From Ixodes scapularis (taxonomy: Eukaryota; Arthropoda; Arachnida; Ixodida; Ixodidae): a DNA stretch of 64,000 nucleotides. Made by a program: the position numbers and the translations under genes. Shown piece by piece: positions 1 to 11,214 of the stretch. The first letter of the stretch is position 1, and every line of letters starts with the position of its first letter. The stretch is taken from the NCBI RefSeq assembly GCF_016920785.2, contig NW_024609884.1:34206080-34270079 (forward strand), in the 5' to 3' direction. Under the pieces are notes generated by a model, which worked only from the letters and a program-made list of their open reading frames with translations, did not search any database and was not told the origin of the DNA.

Positions 1-765
1 GTTCCTAACGTTTGTAAGCATCAACGCTGTTACGGAGCCGCTGATGCTTGAGCGTCAACGAATCTATATTGAAGCAGAGCGAGGATGTTTGCGGTTGTCC
101 CTTCTGTCCCCAGCCATCCAGACTTAAAGGGATTGACGATTAGGCATGCCGCGAACTTTTGCCCAATCTCGGGGTTTTACCTCGAACCCCGATGTTCGAC
201 TGCACTGAACCTTTGAACGTTTTTCCAAATTCGACAAAGTTCGATTTTTTGACAGTGCTTTTTGACTTTGTAATGAATTCAAAATATTTTAATAGAAAAA
301 TATATTAAACAAAATATAATTGGGACCTAGCGAAAGTAGGATATTTATGTATCCATTCAGAATAGAGCGAAATAACTATTTCAAATATATGCGCCGTTTA
401 CATTCAGTTCGTTGTGGGCGCTCTCACGTGTTCGTTTTCTTTCTGTTCTTCGATCAGCACTTCGTGGACAAACAGGACCACATTTTTCTTGTAAGGTTAA
501 TAATGTTTATGCAACATAAAAGCAAACCTACACTTTTTCCAATATTGAGATTGTTCGTTGTCCTACTCTACCCCTCAGCTTCTTCTCAATTTCAGCGAAT
601 GCGCATAATACTCAAATTTTAGTCGACGAACTTTGCGTTAAAAGTTCTAAAAAGTGGAACATGGGCGAGCTCAAACCTCGAAAAGTTCCCGACATCCCTA
701 CTAATGACAGTGTATATTCTAATGCTTAGAATTTCGACGAACCAACAGGACGCTGCCGTCTGACA
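1..765. other. No gene seen
   Basis: AT-rich non-coding sequence downstream (relative to the minus strand) of the exon at 915-1617, so probably its intron. The only open frame (320-622, plus) has no recognisable content. A short self-complementary patch around 160-200 repeats a CGGGGTT / AACCCCG motif. Confidence 0.5.
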
Positions 766-914
766 CTAACGCGAGAGATTATTTACAGGTGAATTTGCCC
801 TCTTAAATTTAAAAAGCGGCCAAATGAGTGACAGCAAACTCGAGAGCGTCCCCCTGAGCTTCACACTGCTCCACAGACCCCCTACCTCTGTGGGGAAGCC
901 AACGAGCAGCTCAC

Positions 915-1617
915 CTTGAATGTGGTAGGACGTCCAGCCGTCCCTAATGACGATCTTCTTCATGCCATCCTTGGTGCGATGCACGAAGATGCCGAAAGTT
1001 CCTTTCCAGACGTCCTCACGAGTCTTGTTCTTGACCTTGAGCCGCTCCTCGACGATCGAGCTGAGGCTAGACACCGTGTCCACCATAAAGGTAACTTCTT
1101 CGTCCAGATTGGACCAGCGGTCATCGCGCCCCTTGATCGAGTCCTCGCGTGCGAGTATGCCGTCGCTGGTGAACAGGTTGCACAGGTTGCACTGGTCCTC
1201 AGGGTCCGCGAGCAGCTCGGTTGCCTGCTCGTCTTCGTAGGGCGACTCTTTAACGTGTGTGTACTCCTCCGGGGAGCTGCTGGTGAAGCAATTCTGGCTC
1301 TCCCAAGCAGTCTTCGAGAACTGCAGCTTGCTGGAGCCGCAGGTCGGCGACTCGGGTTTCTCGGTGGACAGCTCAGGCTGAAGCTTGGCGGCAGCGCCCG
1401 CGCAGCAGCACGGGCAGTTGTCACCCGTCGGTGAGACCACAGATGCTGCTGTGCTGGATCTGGGCCTCCGGTTGCGGTACCAAGGAACTCGGCTCGAGGT
1501 CTGGCTCCTGGACGAGGACGCTGGTGGCGGCTTGGCCCACAGCTCCGCTGGTTCAGTCGATGCTAGAGTCTGATTCTGATCGCTCGGTTCACGGCTGTGG
1601 CACACCAAGGCGCCCAT
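915..1617 (-). CDS. Host-gene exon (partial), unknown protein
   Basis: A minus-strand reading frame is open for about 234 codons up to a textbook splice donor (TTCAAG|GTGAG, the last exon base being 915; the exon ends in phase 1). Third codon positions are strongly G/C, unlike the AT-rich surroundings, which is what makes this look like real coding sequence. The protein begins MGALVCHSREPSDQ if the ATG at 1617 is used; an in-frame TGA lies just upstream, and a possible acceptor (TCTCTTGCAG) lies about 20 bases further upstream, so the true 5' edge may differ. The N-terminal third is Ser/Pro-rich and low complexity; a Cys cluster (CPCCC) and a CNLCN motif follow, and the C-terminal part is ordered-looking (KTREDVWKGTFGIFVHRTKD, then IVIRDGWTSYHI). 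I do not recognise the family. The reading frame continues past the donor only into probable intron. Confidence 0.6.
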
Positions 1618-1832
1618 GGCTCAATCCTGAGGCCCTGCAAGAGACCGTCGTGACCTTCCTTAGAGCACCTCTGTTGCAGATCACAAACCGTTCCATTGCA
1701 ATCACCCTCACCACCTGCGCTACAGATAGAGCCCAGGACGGCAATACCGAAAATGACATCGGTGTAGCGAAAGCGGTCTAATCGCCTCGGAGACACTGAG
1801 TCCACCATAATTTTAAAGTGGGCAGAGCTCAT
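1563..1832 (-). other. Alternative upstream frame of the exon region
   Basis: A second minus-strand frame overlaps the 5' end of the exon at 915-1617. It reads into a Cys-containing stretch (GDCNGTVCDLQQRC) after a short hydrophobic run. It could be the preceding coding segment joined by a small intron, or 5' leader sequence. A possible donor (GCAG|GTGGTGAGG) occurs inside it. It is listed only because it may hold the true gene start; no function is proposed. Confidence 0.2.
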
Positions 1833-2042
1833 TGTGAAACCTCGGCGTACATCGACTCCGTCATACCAAGAACGTCATACGAGTAGAACAACCTTCCAGC
1901 AGTTCTGGTAAACACACCGCCCAACGATATATTTAAAAAGGGGTTAACTAATCACCTTTGCTAGCGTCACGCCGAACTGATTATATTCTAACTAAATTGC
2001 TTACTTTGTAATATAATAATCTAAACCCTGGGTCAGAAAAAA

Positions 2043-2095
2043 AAATAAAATAACGGACGAGACGATTTTGTCTCGTCTTCTTCGTTATTTTATTT
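2043..2095. repeat. Bulged hairpin
   Basis: Outer arms AAATAAAATAACG (2043-2055) and CGTTATTTTATTT (2083-2095) are exact reverse complements. An inner exact pair, GACGAGAC (2056-2063) and GTCTCGTC (2070-2077), closes a 6-base loop; a 5-base bulge separates the stems on the 3' side. Confidence 0.7.
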
Positions 2096-4852
2096 AGCCG
2101 TGTCTCGGTTTGGACTACTGTGTTTCCTAAACAGCTCGCCTGCATACTTCCGATTTTTCCTTACTTTGTATTTGCAGTATGTGAATTTATACGTCCTTCA
2201 ATTCTGTAATGACCTATATGCCCTCAGAGTTTTGAAATAAACAAGTAAAAATTCAATATGCACGCAGCGATAAATATCAGAATTATGCTCTGTTTTTTTC
2301 TTACCTTGGAGCAAAACAAAAGTTACAGGTCTCAAGTAAAAACCTTTATAGGCGTTGATTAAGCTCGATAACTTTTAGAGTCAACGTGGATACCAAAGCT
2401 ATGAACTTGCGCTCGTAGAATCTACTGTTTCTAAGATCACTTGGACGGAATTCTTAGTTCCCACCTGCCATGGGAGCATGACAGAAAGATACACATTTCC
2501 TGAAAAATAATAAATAAACAAAATCACGCCTTCATACTCTTGACCCTTTAATTCCAGGCCAATATACGGTCCCAATGTTCAGCGTATCGCAAGCCGTAGT
2601 GCCGAAACTATGCACCATTTTCAAGACGGACTTCTAGAAGCTCACATGAACACTTTGGTACGTTTTGCGAGCACTTCTTTCACTTACAGGAATGACATGT
2701 TTGCGCTGCTGGTCGGTACCTTATAGCGGAGAGTCGAATGATTGTTACTTGGCTTGCTTGTTGACGCTGAGGCGATTGGCAAGCAAGCAATGCATGTGCT
2801 AAACTAACGTAAACTACAGAAAAAGGCGAGAAATAATAAAGACAATATTTTTTCGAATCAAAATGAATTTATAGACAGATTAGGAAAAAAAATCATGATT
2901 AAAAAAATAAAAATAAAAATAATATACATATCAGATTTTTTATGTGAATCATATTTATTTATTTATTTTTTTAAAAATAAATGAATAAATTAGATTAATG
3001 TGATATCATCACATTATTGTGACTTAATCACAATTACAATGAATGTGGTTTAACTAACTACAGCTAGAAAATTTATTACTTCATTACCACTAGATGTATT
3101 TCTCAAAATGGCAGACCGATTGATCAATTCGTCCGTTCACAGATAATGCTGATGAAAGAATTATTGTACATGTAAAGTACAGTTTATTTAAGAACTTTTT
3201 ATTGATGCGATCCCCGCCATACTAAAATAATAACAGTCTAAATTTCCTAGTTAACATTCTTTATCAGATCTTTCTTGCGCGTTCTGACTTGATTGCTATA
3301 GGACATTCATTTTCTAGTTTTCGTTTCTTTTGTGTTCTGACTTTACTGCAGTGGGATGTTATGGTAGCTGACGAACAAAGTGGAAGGTAGGAATTGAGCT
3401 CGACGCATCGATTCGCTCAGAAGAGCACTTCCATTTGCTCGTGTTCAGCCTTATACAAATCTTTCTTGCTGGATGATTGTTTGATCTAAATACGAAAGCC
3501 GCAAACGATAGACAAATGGTAAATGGTCCAATTTATATCACGATTTATATCATAATTTAAATCGCGATTTAAGTCATATTGATTTTTATTCTCCACCCTG
3601 TTGATAAGAGTCAATTTCTTTATGTGGCCACCCTAATAATGGCTCATGTGTGACTCGGAAAAAAAAAATTCGTAAAGCCGCATTGCACATCGAGTATACA
3701 ATAAGCTCTGAGGCGGCACTACCAAGCCTCACTGGAAATGTTTGATCGGGTTAAAAAGGAATTGTTCCACAGAGTTCACTCGAAGGTTGGAGAACGTTTA
3801 CAAACTGCAGCCCTCGTTTTGAAAGTCTCAAACAAATGACAGCAAACAAAATCGCAAAATCTCACAAGGACAAAATGCAATCTTGCCCACATTCCAGTTT
3901 ATGTCAGCGGCGTGGAAACGACCACGGCAAAAGAATGTTCCGCCATTACCGTGTATGTTATTCACTACTTTTTCTCCCGCGTTTTACCGTCTTAGGGGAG
4001 GACGGAAATGCAGTACGACAGTCGTAAGTGCCAGGTGCAGTTTGCTAAGGCCATTTCTTCCGATTTAGCCCGGACAGGATAAAAGCGTCACGAAAAACTC
4101 TTCCGTTCCTTCCCGTAAGAATTTAGCCTAAGCAAACTTTCGTTTCCAACCCTTAATGAGATTTCGCGTAACAGGATTGTGAGTTGGGAAATGAAATCCC
4201 ATTCCGGGTGCAGCGCCACCAGCAGACGCGAAGCACCCTAAAAAAAAAAAAAAAAAAAAAGAAAGGGGGGGGGGGGGGGGGCGAGGCGGGTTGACCATGC
4301 GCCAGCCACAAAACCAACTCACACAAAAGGCGAGACAAAACCCGCTTTCGGTCATAATTATTGCGTCTTATGTTTGGCTTCTGAACAAAAGTCTAAACAG
4401 TGCAATTTCTTAGAAAAGCCATACATTCCCGTCGTGCTGCACGTGAGCAGACGGATCATTAAGTGCACGATATATCGTTCATCAAGCGAGCGAATAGAGG
4501 ACATATATCCCGTACCTTTGCAATTTTTCCAACAACACGTTTACTCTTTTTCGCTTTGAGAATTTTCGCCAATTACGATTCATAAATGTCGTGTTGGGCC
4601 GTCTCGTTTAGGAATAGCGCCGTAGACTCTGAGCGGGTGGAGTCTATACTCAGTTTCGCTATACGTCCCACCGCAGACGACGTCACGGCCTGATAGTGAC
4701 AACCAGGCAGCGCCAAAAGTGCAAACTCACGGCGCTCTTTGCCATAATAGTTGCGGTTCGACTTGCAGTGAGACCGAGGTAAGTTTGATACTTTAGACCC
4801 ATGTTACGGATAAGAAGAACAGGGTGCCGGATGGCCAGTAAAAGACGCTTTT
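2096..4852. other. Non-coding, small palindromes and homopolymers
   Basis: No gene is recognisable. It holds a 21-base palindrome (2996-3016, arms TAATGTGAT/ATCACATTA), degenerate tandem repeats of a 'GATTTATATCA'-like unit around 3535-3580, a 21-base A run (4240-4260) and a 17-base G run (4265-4281). Confidence 0.5.
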
Positions 4853-5465
4853 CGCGTAAGGATCGTCAAATTATGATGCGCTGGAGAAGACCAGCTTTCT
4901 GCGTTGAGTTCTTATTTCGAACTCTTTTTGCTCGCGTACCGCCCATTGAAAAGCATGCGGAAAGCGCCTCAGCACGCACCTCGTATCGCTGTGCCGCAGT
5001 GTTCTTCCGCAGCATAAAGGTCGCTCGCTTTCATCACCGTTGCGACGGCAACGAACGCCGAATGACTTTTTTGGACGGCACGTGTATCCCGGGAGAACAC
5101 ACACACACATACCCGCCTCCGTTCACGCCGCTTCGCGGCGACAGTCTGCGGCTGCTCAGCACAAAACTATTACACTTTGGCTAGCAGACGGCGTTCGGAA
5201 AATGGAGTCAGCTTTTGCTAGCTTCACGCTGCGGTACCGTGCGTGCTTCCATTCATTCGGCGTTCATTGCCAGGGTGACGGCGATGAAAGCAGACGGTCT
5301 TTATGCTGCGGAAGAATACTGCGGCGCAGCGATACGAGGTGCCTGCTGAGGCCCTTCCGGCATGCTTTCCATCGGGCAGAACACGAACGGAAAGAGTTCA
5401 AAATAAGGACTTAACGCAGAAGGCTGATTTTCTCCAGCGCCTCATAATTTGACAAGCCTTACACA
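4853..5465. mobile_element. Fold-back element, arms ~215 bp
   Basis: The segment about 4853-5068 and the segment about 5245-5465 are diverged reverse complements. Read in opposite directions both give a similar frame including the peptide CCGRxLRxSDTRC. The central 175 bases are not duplicated. No transposase is present, so this is a non-autonomous fold-back or MITE-like element. Superfamily is not determinable: I could not fix a clean terminal sequence or target-site duplication. Confidence 0.65.
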
Positions 5466-5532
5466 AAAAAACATGTTTTCAAAGCGGAGTTTGGAGATAG
5501 CTTTCCATTTTTACATCAACATGGGTCTAAAG

Positions 5533-5923
5533 CAGCGGTGGCCAGGCTGACCCGGTCTAAGAGCCGCAAACAAAACCACGAAACTTCCAAAAACCGGGGG
5601 GGGGGGGGGGGGGGGGGGCAAACTTTTGCTTAGAGGAATCAACAATACTAGAGTTACTTTCAAGCTCTCCGAGTCAAAAGCAGTTAAACTGTACGTAATG
5701 TAGCAGTAGCACAAGACAAGCAAACCGCAACCTGTCTTTCTATTTAAAACGCGTTCCGTTCCTTTTTTGGGGGAAGTGCTCGTGTGACTGGGAGGGAGGC
5801 GGGGGATTGGGGAGTGGTGGGGGATTGGGGAGTGGTGGGGGAGGTAGGGGAGGGAGTCGGGAGCCGTCCTTTAACACGCAAAGAACCGCATGCGGCTCGC
5901 GAGCCACAGCTTGGCCACCCCTG
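5533..5923. mobile_element. hAT-like MITE with 8-bp target duplication
   Basis: Terminal inverted repeats are CAGCGGTGGCCAGGCTG at the left and the complement of CTTGGCCACCCCTG at the right, with subterminal complementary GAGCCGC / GCGGCTC blocks. The element is flanked by GTCTAAAG (5525-5532) and GTCTAGAG (5924-5931), an 8-bp duplication with one mismatch. TIRs beginning CAG and 8-bp duplications are the signature of the hAT superfamily. The interior has no transposase, a 23-base G run (5596-5618) and a G-rich minisatellite (about 5795-5865, GGGGATTGGGGAGTGGTG unit). Confidence 0.8.
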
Positions 5924-6649
5924 GTCTAGAGTATCAATGTAGCAGACCGAGTAACGGCCACCGATTCGGAACGCAACAAAAGCGGTGTCGTGTTATCTGT
6001 TAGTTGACAGTATGGGACGAAGTCAATCGTCATCATTGTACAATAGAAGTTGTGGTACAATAGTGACGAATGGCGCTAGAATCGCCCCATCATGGTGTTT
6101 GTCATGTTTAATCTTAAAGGGACGCTGATTGGAAATATAAAGTATACGTGACCAACTCTATCGGCTAATGACAATCACACCCTTGTATTCTGAACGGATG
6201 GCTATATTTTTTGTTCCAAAGTACCGATTCCAGCAAGCGCTCGAAGGTCGATCAGTCATCACAGAGCGCGATGCATCACGGGAGACGTGACGTCAACTGA
6301 CCCAACACGGGCAAAGCTGCTTGGGGGCTCGCGTGGTTGAGCTTCGCCACTTGGCGTTGTCGACGCATTATAACATAGCCCGTTTTAGTTGCCCTTCCCC
6401 GCTCCCCGCAGGAGGTGAATAATAGGCCGGGAAAAGGAAAATCCGGTTCGGACAAGGCTCGCGCGCACGCAGCTCGCCGCCGTTCTTCTGCGAAGCGACG
6501 CTGCTTTTATATTCAGAGCTGATTCAGAGTGACGTACGAAGTTCGGTTTATTTCTTTTTGAATGACGTTTTGGCGATTTTTCGAGCAATAAATTGGTGTA
6601 TCCGTGGAGTGGCCGAAACGTGGTTGACATTTAGACGATAAAATATGCG

Positions 6650-6880
6650 CATGTTTTTGACCGTGTTTTATTATCGCTGAATCGAATCATAAGCAATAAA
6701 GGCCCAGTGACTTGTGCTTTTGTTTTGACGCTGCTTGAATGGTCCAGCAAGGCATGTAGTTGGGCTAGTTGGTGGTAAATACTGTTTGGAGGGAACAGCG
6801 CAACACCTCGTCCTACGTCCTTTTTGCGCTGTTCCCTCCAAACAGTTTTATGGTCCAATTAACTCGTAGCGTCGGCTGCG
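6650..6880 (+). repeat. Older dispersed repeat, copy 1
   Basis: It shares an ordered set of motifs with 11215-11375: TGTTTTGACGCTGCTTGA, then a GGTCC(C)AATTA block, then GCGTCGGCTGCGTCT. It is interrupted by the hairpin insertion at 6747-6849. No coding content. Family unknown. Confidence 0.5.
6747..6849. mobile_element. 103-bp hairpin insertion, 8-bp TSD
   Basis: Flanked on both sides by ATGGTCCA (6739-6746 and 6850-6857). The interior has an exact 22-bp inverted repeat (6781-6802 and 6825-6846) around a 22-base spacer. The flanks of the insertion, once brought together, resemble the sequence at about 11320-11370 (GCTTGATCGGTCCCATTAGC), so the insertion interrupts an older dispersed repeat. 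The left end contains AGTTGGGCTAGTTGGT. No protein is encoded. Confidence 0.7.
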
Positions 6881-6887
6881 TCTGACT

Positions 6888-7079
6888 TACCGCTCATTTA
6901 CACTGGAAGCGGATCCGCGTTCGCAAAGCGGTTACGAACGGGTTTGTATAAAGATCCAGTACAATTTCACGCGCACTTGATGTCACCGATTGCGCGTGCA
7001 ATTGTACTGGATCTTTATACAACCGCGTTCGCAACCGCTATGCGAACGCGGATCCGCTTCCAGCGTGATTGAGCGGTTA
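6888..7079. mobile_element. Palindromic MITE
   Basis: An almost fully self-complementary element: arms about 6888-6968 and about 6996-7079 pair through blocks such as GGAAGCGGATCCGCGTTCGC and GTATAAAGATCCAGTACAAT, with short mismatched ends (TTACCGCTCA / TGAGCGGTTAA). The small loop lies around 6970-6995. No reading frame. Superfamily unassigned. Confidence 0.75.
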
Positions 7080-7080
7080 A

Positions 7081-7925
7081 GGGGGTACTCTGGCGATTTT
7101 TAGAGCTACACCACCCAGCTATGTTTTCAAAATCACCAGCCTTTACCCTTCACAATATGATATTTAGTATCGGGAAATTCAGAATACGTATAGCGAAATC
7201 GGCAAGTGAAAATGACGCCAAAACGAACATTCAAATGTGCCCACGCTTTTCAGTGCCGTGACGTCGGTAAAAAGCAGGCTTGCAGGTCGAGCGGGCAGTC
7301 TAAAAATGGACCAAGTCGAGCATTTGTTTTGTGCTGCTGCGCGGGTGCTGGAGCCAACTTCTAAAGCGTTCATTTGACGCTATGAAACTGGTTATAATCA
7401 GTTGAGAACAAAGTCTACAGTCCAAAGAGTGAACCCCTGTTTTCCCCAGGCGTAGTTTTTCCGTTGTTGCCAGTAGAGATTTCCCTTTGAAAAACACAGT
7501 GAGGACCAGAAATGTTCATTCGATAAATTTACAAAAAAATTATTTTGCCCCAATATTTGGGTTTCAACTTCAGCGATGTTTGATTTCTGCGGTATTTCTG
7601 AGACGAGAAGAGTAAGGTAATACAAAAAAACGCCATTATTTGTGTATTTTATTATTGTGATTATTCTTTCGGCTTCCCCGTCGCTTTGCTCTAAGAAAAA
7701 AAGATATTTGGTTTAGCAGCCAAGTAAAACCCGTTCCGGAAAAGCATAACGGAAGTCAGATTTTTTAGGTGTTTAACAATTATATCATTGTCATGAAATT
7801 TACAGAACTATAAAACTTTAACAAAGATGTAGTATTAAATTCCGAAAGTCATTTCTAAAGTTGGACCTTTTTAGGTGATTTTAGGTAAGAAATGAACCAT
7901 CGTTTACGCGAAGTTTTGCCTTAAC
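7081..7925. other. No gene seen
   Basis: AT-rich sequence between the palindromic MITE and the LINE. Minus-strand open frames here (7179-7625) are short, overlapping and unrecognisable. The missing 5' part of the LINE is not evident here. Confidence 0.4.
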
Positions 7926-8435
7926 TTGTCCATTCGCGGGACCGAAATAAAACAGCAACTACTAATAACCCTGACTGGAGTGGAGAGCCTAGCAATTAAC
8001 CCGAGTGACAATGGAAGTGCTATACGTGTCAGTGGCCGATACTCTTCAGCAGCCCTGGCCATTGTTCAAACAATGGCCAGGGCACGTCATTTTAGGGATT
8101 TAGAAGGGAAGCTAGACGTGACAAAGTTTCGTGTGCATATATATGGGGATTTTAATCTACCTGGAATTGACTGGCTGGCCAATTATAACTTGATTACGAG
8201 CGATGTCACCAGCCTGAAAGCTTCGAGCCTGTTTGACTTTATTTATTTTAATGGGTTTGAACAACGTAACACCATCCAGAATTCAGCGGGAAATGTGCTT
8301 GACCTTGTATTAGTTTCTACTCCAATCAACTATATTTCGCCAATCACTGACCCCTTAACACGTGTTGACCATTTCCATCCGCCTTTCGCTGTGTCATTTT
8401 GTTTCCGCTGCGTAAACAGGCCCTATGCAGCTATG
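7926..8435 (+). pseudogene. LINE endonuclease domain, C-terminal half
   Basis: The frame contains GDFNLPGIDW (the catalytic Asp/Asn motif of the endonuclease/exonuclease/phosphatase fold), then LDLVLVSTP and VDHFHPPFAVSF, which corresponds to the family's SDHxPI motif with Ser-Asp changed to Val-Asp. The N-terminal half of the domain is missing. The frame is lost near 8430, where the reading continues in the frame of the reverse transcriptase, so an indel of one or two bases separates the two. A perfect 32-base palindrome lies inside it (8052-8083). Not functional as it stands. Confidence 0.75.
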
Positions 8436-10522
8436 AGTACTTACTGTACAGCAGTGTCGATTACTTGAATATGTACAAGTACTTTCAGTGCTATGACTGG
8501 AAACCTATCCTGAATAACAAGTGCGCTGATTCAGCTGCTGAGGCACTTACAGAAGTGGTCTCGAGCGCGATAAATGACTTCGTGCCTAAACGTGTTTCGA
8601 GACTAAACAAGTACCCTGCGTGGTTCTCAAAGGAATTAAGAAGTTGCTTAAGACGTAAGCTTCATTATCACCGTCTTTTTAAAAGGTCGGGATTGGACAA
8701 GTGGTACGCAAAATTTAGTGAGTGTCGTGCTTTGGCAAAATGGCTTTTTAAAAAAGACGAAAGTGCACATTTGCATGGGCTTGAGTCTGACATGTACGCC
8801 AAGCCTCAAAACTTTTGGAAATATGTACCGACAAAAAAGAAGCGGAATAGTAGCGTGGCACCGATGCGAAATAGTTCTGGCTATACGTGTGATTCAATTG
8901 AAATTGCCAACATGTTTGCTGAGCATTTTAAATCATGTTTTTCATCAGCATCTGTCCCTGACAATAACGCGACGTGCCATGGCACATCTGATTTTCTGTC
9001 TTTTATCCCAATTGACGAACCTGAAATCAGGGAAAGCATTCGTAATATGAAATCGAAGCTGTCTGCTGGTTCAGATGGAATTCCAAGTTTTATTGTGAAA
9101 GGGTGTGCCGAACTGCTAACTCCTGTCTTATTACACATATTTAATTTATCGATACATTCAGGAATATTTCCTTCTATCTGGAAACGCTCTGTTGTTGTTC
9201 CGATTCATAAAGCAGGGGACCCTAGTACTGTAAACAACTATCGTCCCGTTTCATTGTTGTGCAGTTTTTCCAAAGTTTTTGAAATTATAATGCATAAACG
9301 TCTGTACAGGCACTTTAGACATAAAATGAACCCAGAACAACATGGATTTCTGAAGGGTAAGTCGGTTGAAACCAATCTATGCTCTTTTTTAGATTATGCC
9401 GTTCCATTGGTTTGCAACCGCGAGCAAGTCGACGTAATATACTTTGATATGACGAAGGCATTCGACAAGGTTAATCACAGCACACTTCTGACGAAACTAG
9501 ATAGCTATGGTTTGTGCTTGACTTACTGCCAATGGTTCAAAAGTTATCTTACATGTCGTACAAATTATGTTCGTGTGTCAGGATCCATGTCCGATTATTT
9601 TTCATCGCCTTCTGGAGTACCCCAAGGAAGCAACCTGGGTCCACTATTATTTTTGATGTTTGTGAATGACATTTCGCTCTGTGCGAAAAATTCAAAAGTG
9701 CTCTTGTATGCGGATGACATCAAACTGTTTCGACGTGTACAATCTCACTCCGATTGCGTACTTCTTCAGGAGGACGCATTGCAAATTTCACAGTGGTGTG
9801 CAAAGAATTATCTTCCACTGAACGAACAAAAAACAAGAACAATGTCTCTCACTAGAAAGCGTGATTCGCTTGCATTTTCCTACACAATAGGTGGCAGCGT
9901 CATCACCCGAGTCTCCGTCATTCGTGATCTTGGAATTTTTATTGATTCATCGTTAAATTTTAATCATCACGTTTTAACTATCTGCAACGCCTCTTTTAGA
10001 AACCTTGGGGCGATATCTCGTTTCACGAGAAAGTTTTCTTCGCCTGTTTGTCTTGTGCGTTTATTTTGTTGCCTAGTGCGTACGAAGCTGGAGTATGCTT
10101 CTTCTGTATGAAACTGCATTAACCTCACTGCATCATGCTGTATTGAGCGTGTTCAAAAACGCTTCATAGGCATAATTTACGACAGATATTTCGACCGTAC
10201 TTGCTACTACAGCTACGAACAATTACTTAAAAAACTTGGGTTGTGTACGTTACTCGATAGAAGACGATTACGTGATCTAATGTTTTTACATAAGGTTGTA
10301 AACGGTGCTGTTGACTCACCACTTTTGTTAAGCACTGTCTGTTTTCACGCTCCCTTGCGGTCCAATCGATTTCAAAGTCCTTTTTACCCGTCTGCTTTGA
10401 ATGTCGCGTCACCACTAACAAGAATGCAACTTGAATTTAACAAACTGGATCAATCTGCTGTAGATATCTTTAGCGACCTGATTGTTTTTCGACATAGGCT
10501 TGAGTCAATTATTTGTACATAG
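8430..10522 (+). pseudogene. LINE reverse transcriptase, one internal stop
   Basis: One open frame covers the linker and the whole polymerase core: GSDGIPSFIVKGC (motif 0/1 region), NNYRPVSLLCSFSKVFE, YFDMTKAFDKVNH (motif A with catalytic Asp), GVPQGSNLGPLLF (motif B), YADDIKLF (motif C, catalytic Asp pair), then VIRDLGIFID. A TGA at 10109-10111 interrupts it where the family usually has Trp, consistent with a single TGG to TGA change; the same frame then stays open to 10522 through the C-terminal RRLRDLMFLHKVVNG block. All catalytic residues are preserved, so decay is recent compared with the copy downstream. Confidence 0.85.
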
Positions 10523-10741
10523 TCACGACCTTGTTTTGTTGCCTGCATTTATCCTTGATGACGAGCGGTGTACCACTATTTAGGCCTTGTGCTGTTTTTG
10601 GACACCCTACAAAATAAAGATTATTAAAGCAAACGTGGAATGTTTGCAAGAAATTACTTGCCTCAGAAGAACTTCATGTTGCCAAAAAACTTATGCGCTT
10701 AAAAGGCAGCAGTTTATAACGGTTTCCTACTGCATAATAAC

Positions 10742-11125
10742 CAGTGTATACGGTAACGCGTTACAACGAACGACGTTACCGGTGACGCGTTACTTTTTTA
10801 TGTAACGTAGCAACGTTTTAGTTACATTTTCTAAACAGAAACGCGTAACGGTACTTGCGATTATAATGCAATTGAATGCAAAGTTGCAAGTGAGCTGGAC
10901 AAGAATGACGAAAATAATCCCTGGAGAAGGGGAACAAGAGGGATAAGGGACAAACACAAATCTCCAAACACAGCTAGGTGACTGGTGCGCGACCGAAAAA
11001 ATCCGCCTGGTCCGGGTATCGAGCCCGGGACCTCTCCGTTTCCAGTGGAGCGCTCTACCAAACTTACGTTACTTATTTTGAGTAACGGGTAACGCATACA
11101 GTCACGTTACTCGTTTCATATTCTT
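10742..11125. repeat. GTAACG-rich repeat split by a SINE
   Basis: Clusters of GTAACGCGTTAC-like palindromic words occur at 10750-10860 and 11063-11115, on either side of the SINE at 10860-11061. Related words recur at 11575-11625 and 15601-15670. They look like the ends of a DNA element family whose borders I cannot fix. Confidence 0.45.
10860..11061 (-). mobile_element. tRNA-derived SINE (family 1)
   Basis: On the minus strand it reads: box-A-like GGTAGAGCGCTCCACTGGA, box B (GCTCGATACCC), the body CGGTCGCGCACCAGTCACCT, and a CTTCTCCAGGGATTATT block ending in GCATTCAATTGCAT. The 5' end of the tRNA part is truncated. It is flanked by ACTTGCG (10853-10859) and ACTTACG (11062-11068), a possible 7-bp target duplication with one mismatch. 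The same family forms the cluster at 54.4-55.1 kb. It resembles the tRNA-derived SINEs known from ticks (such as Ruka), which is inference. Confidence 0.8.
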
Positions 11126-11214
11126 CCCAAGACCTGAAGAAAAAAAATTCACTAAATTTTTTTACGTGTTTTTATACTTCGTTAGCCGACGTTACTAGCT
11201 GATGGGACCATTCG

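Larger units (their letters stand above)
7926..10629 (+). mobile_element. Non-LTR retrotransposon (CR1/L2/Jockey-like), 5'-truncated
   Basis: It comprises the C-terminal half of an endonuclease domain, a nearly complete reverse transcriptase and the C-terminal tail. It is 5'-truncated, as is usual for LINEs. Sequence after the last stop (10520-10629) is a short 3' UTR ending near AAAATAAAGATTATTAAA. A second, more decayed copy of the same family lies in the same orientation at about 11640-14400. The clade call rests on the arrangement of motifs (FDxxKAFDKVNH, GVPQGSxLGPLLF, YADD, RRLRDLMFLHKVVNG) and is approximate. Confidence 0.85.

Noticed and set aside
916..1434. 172-codon plus-strand frame
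   Set aside because: Antisense shadow of the minus-strand exon, whose codon third positions and splice donor fit much better.
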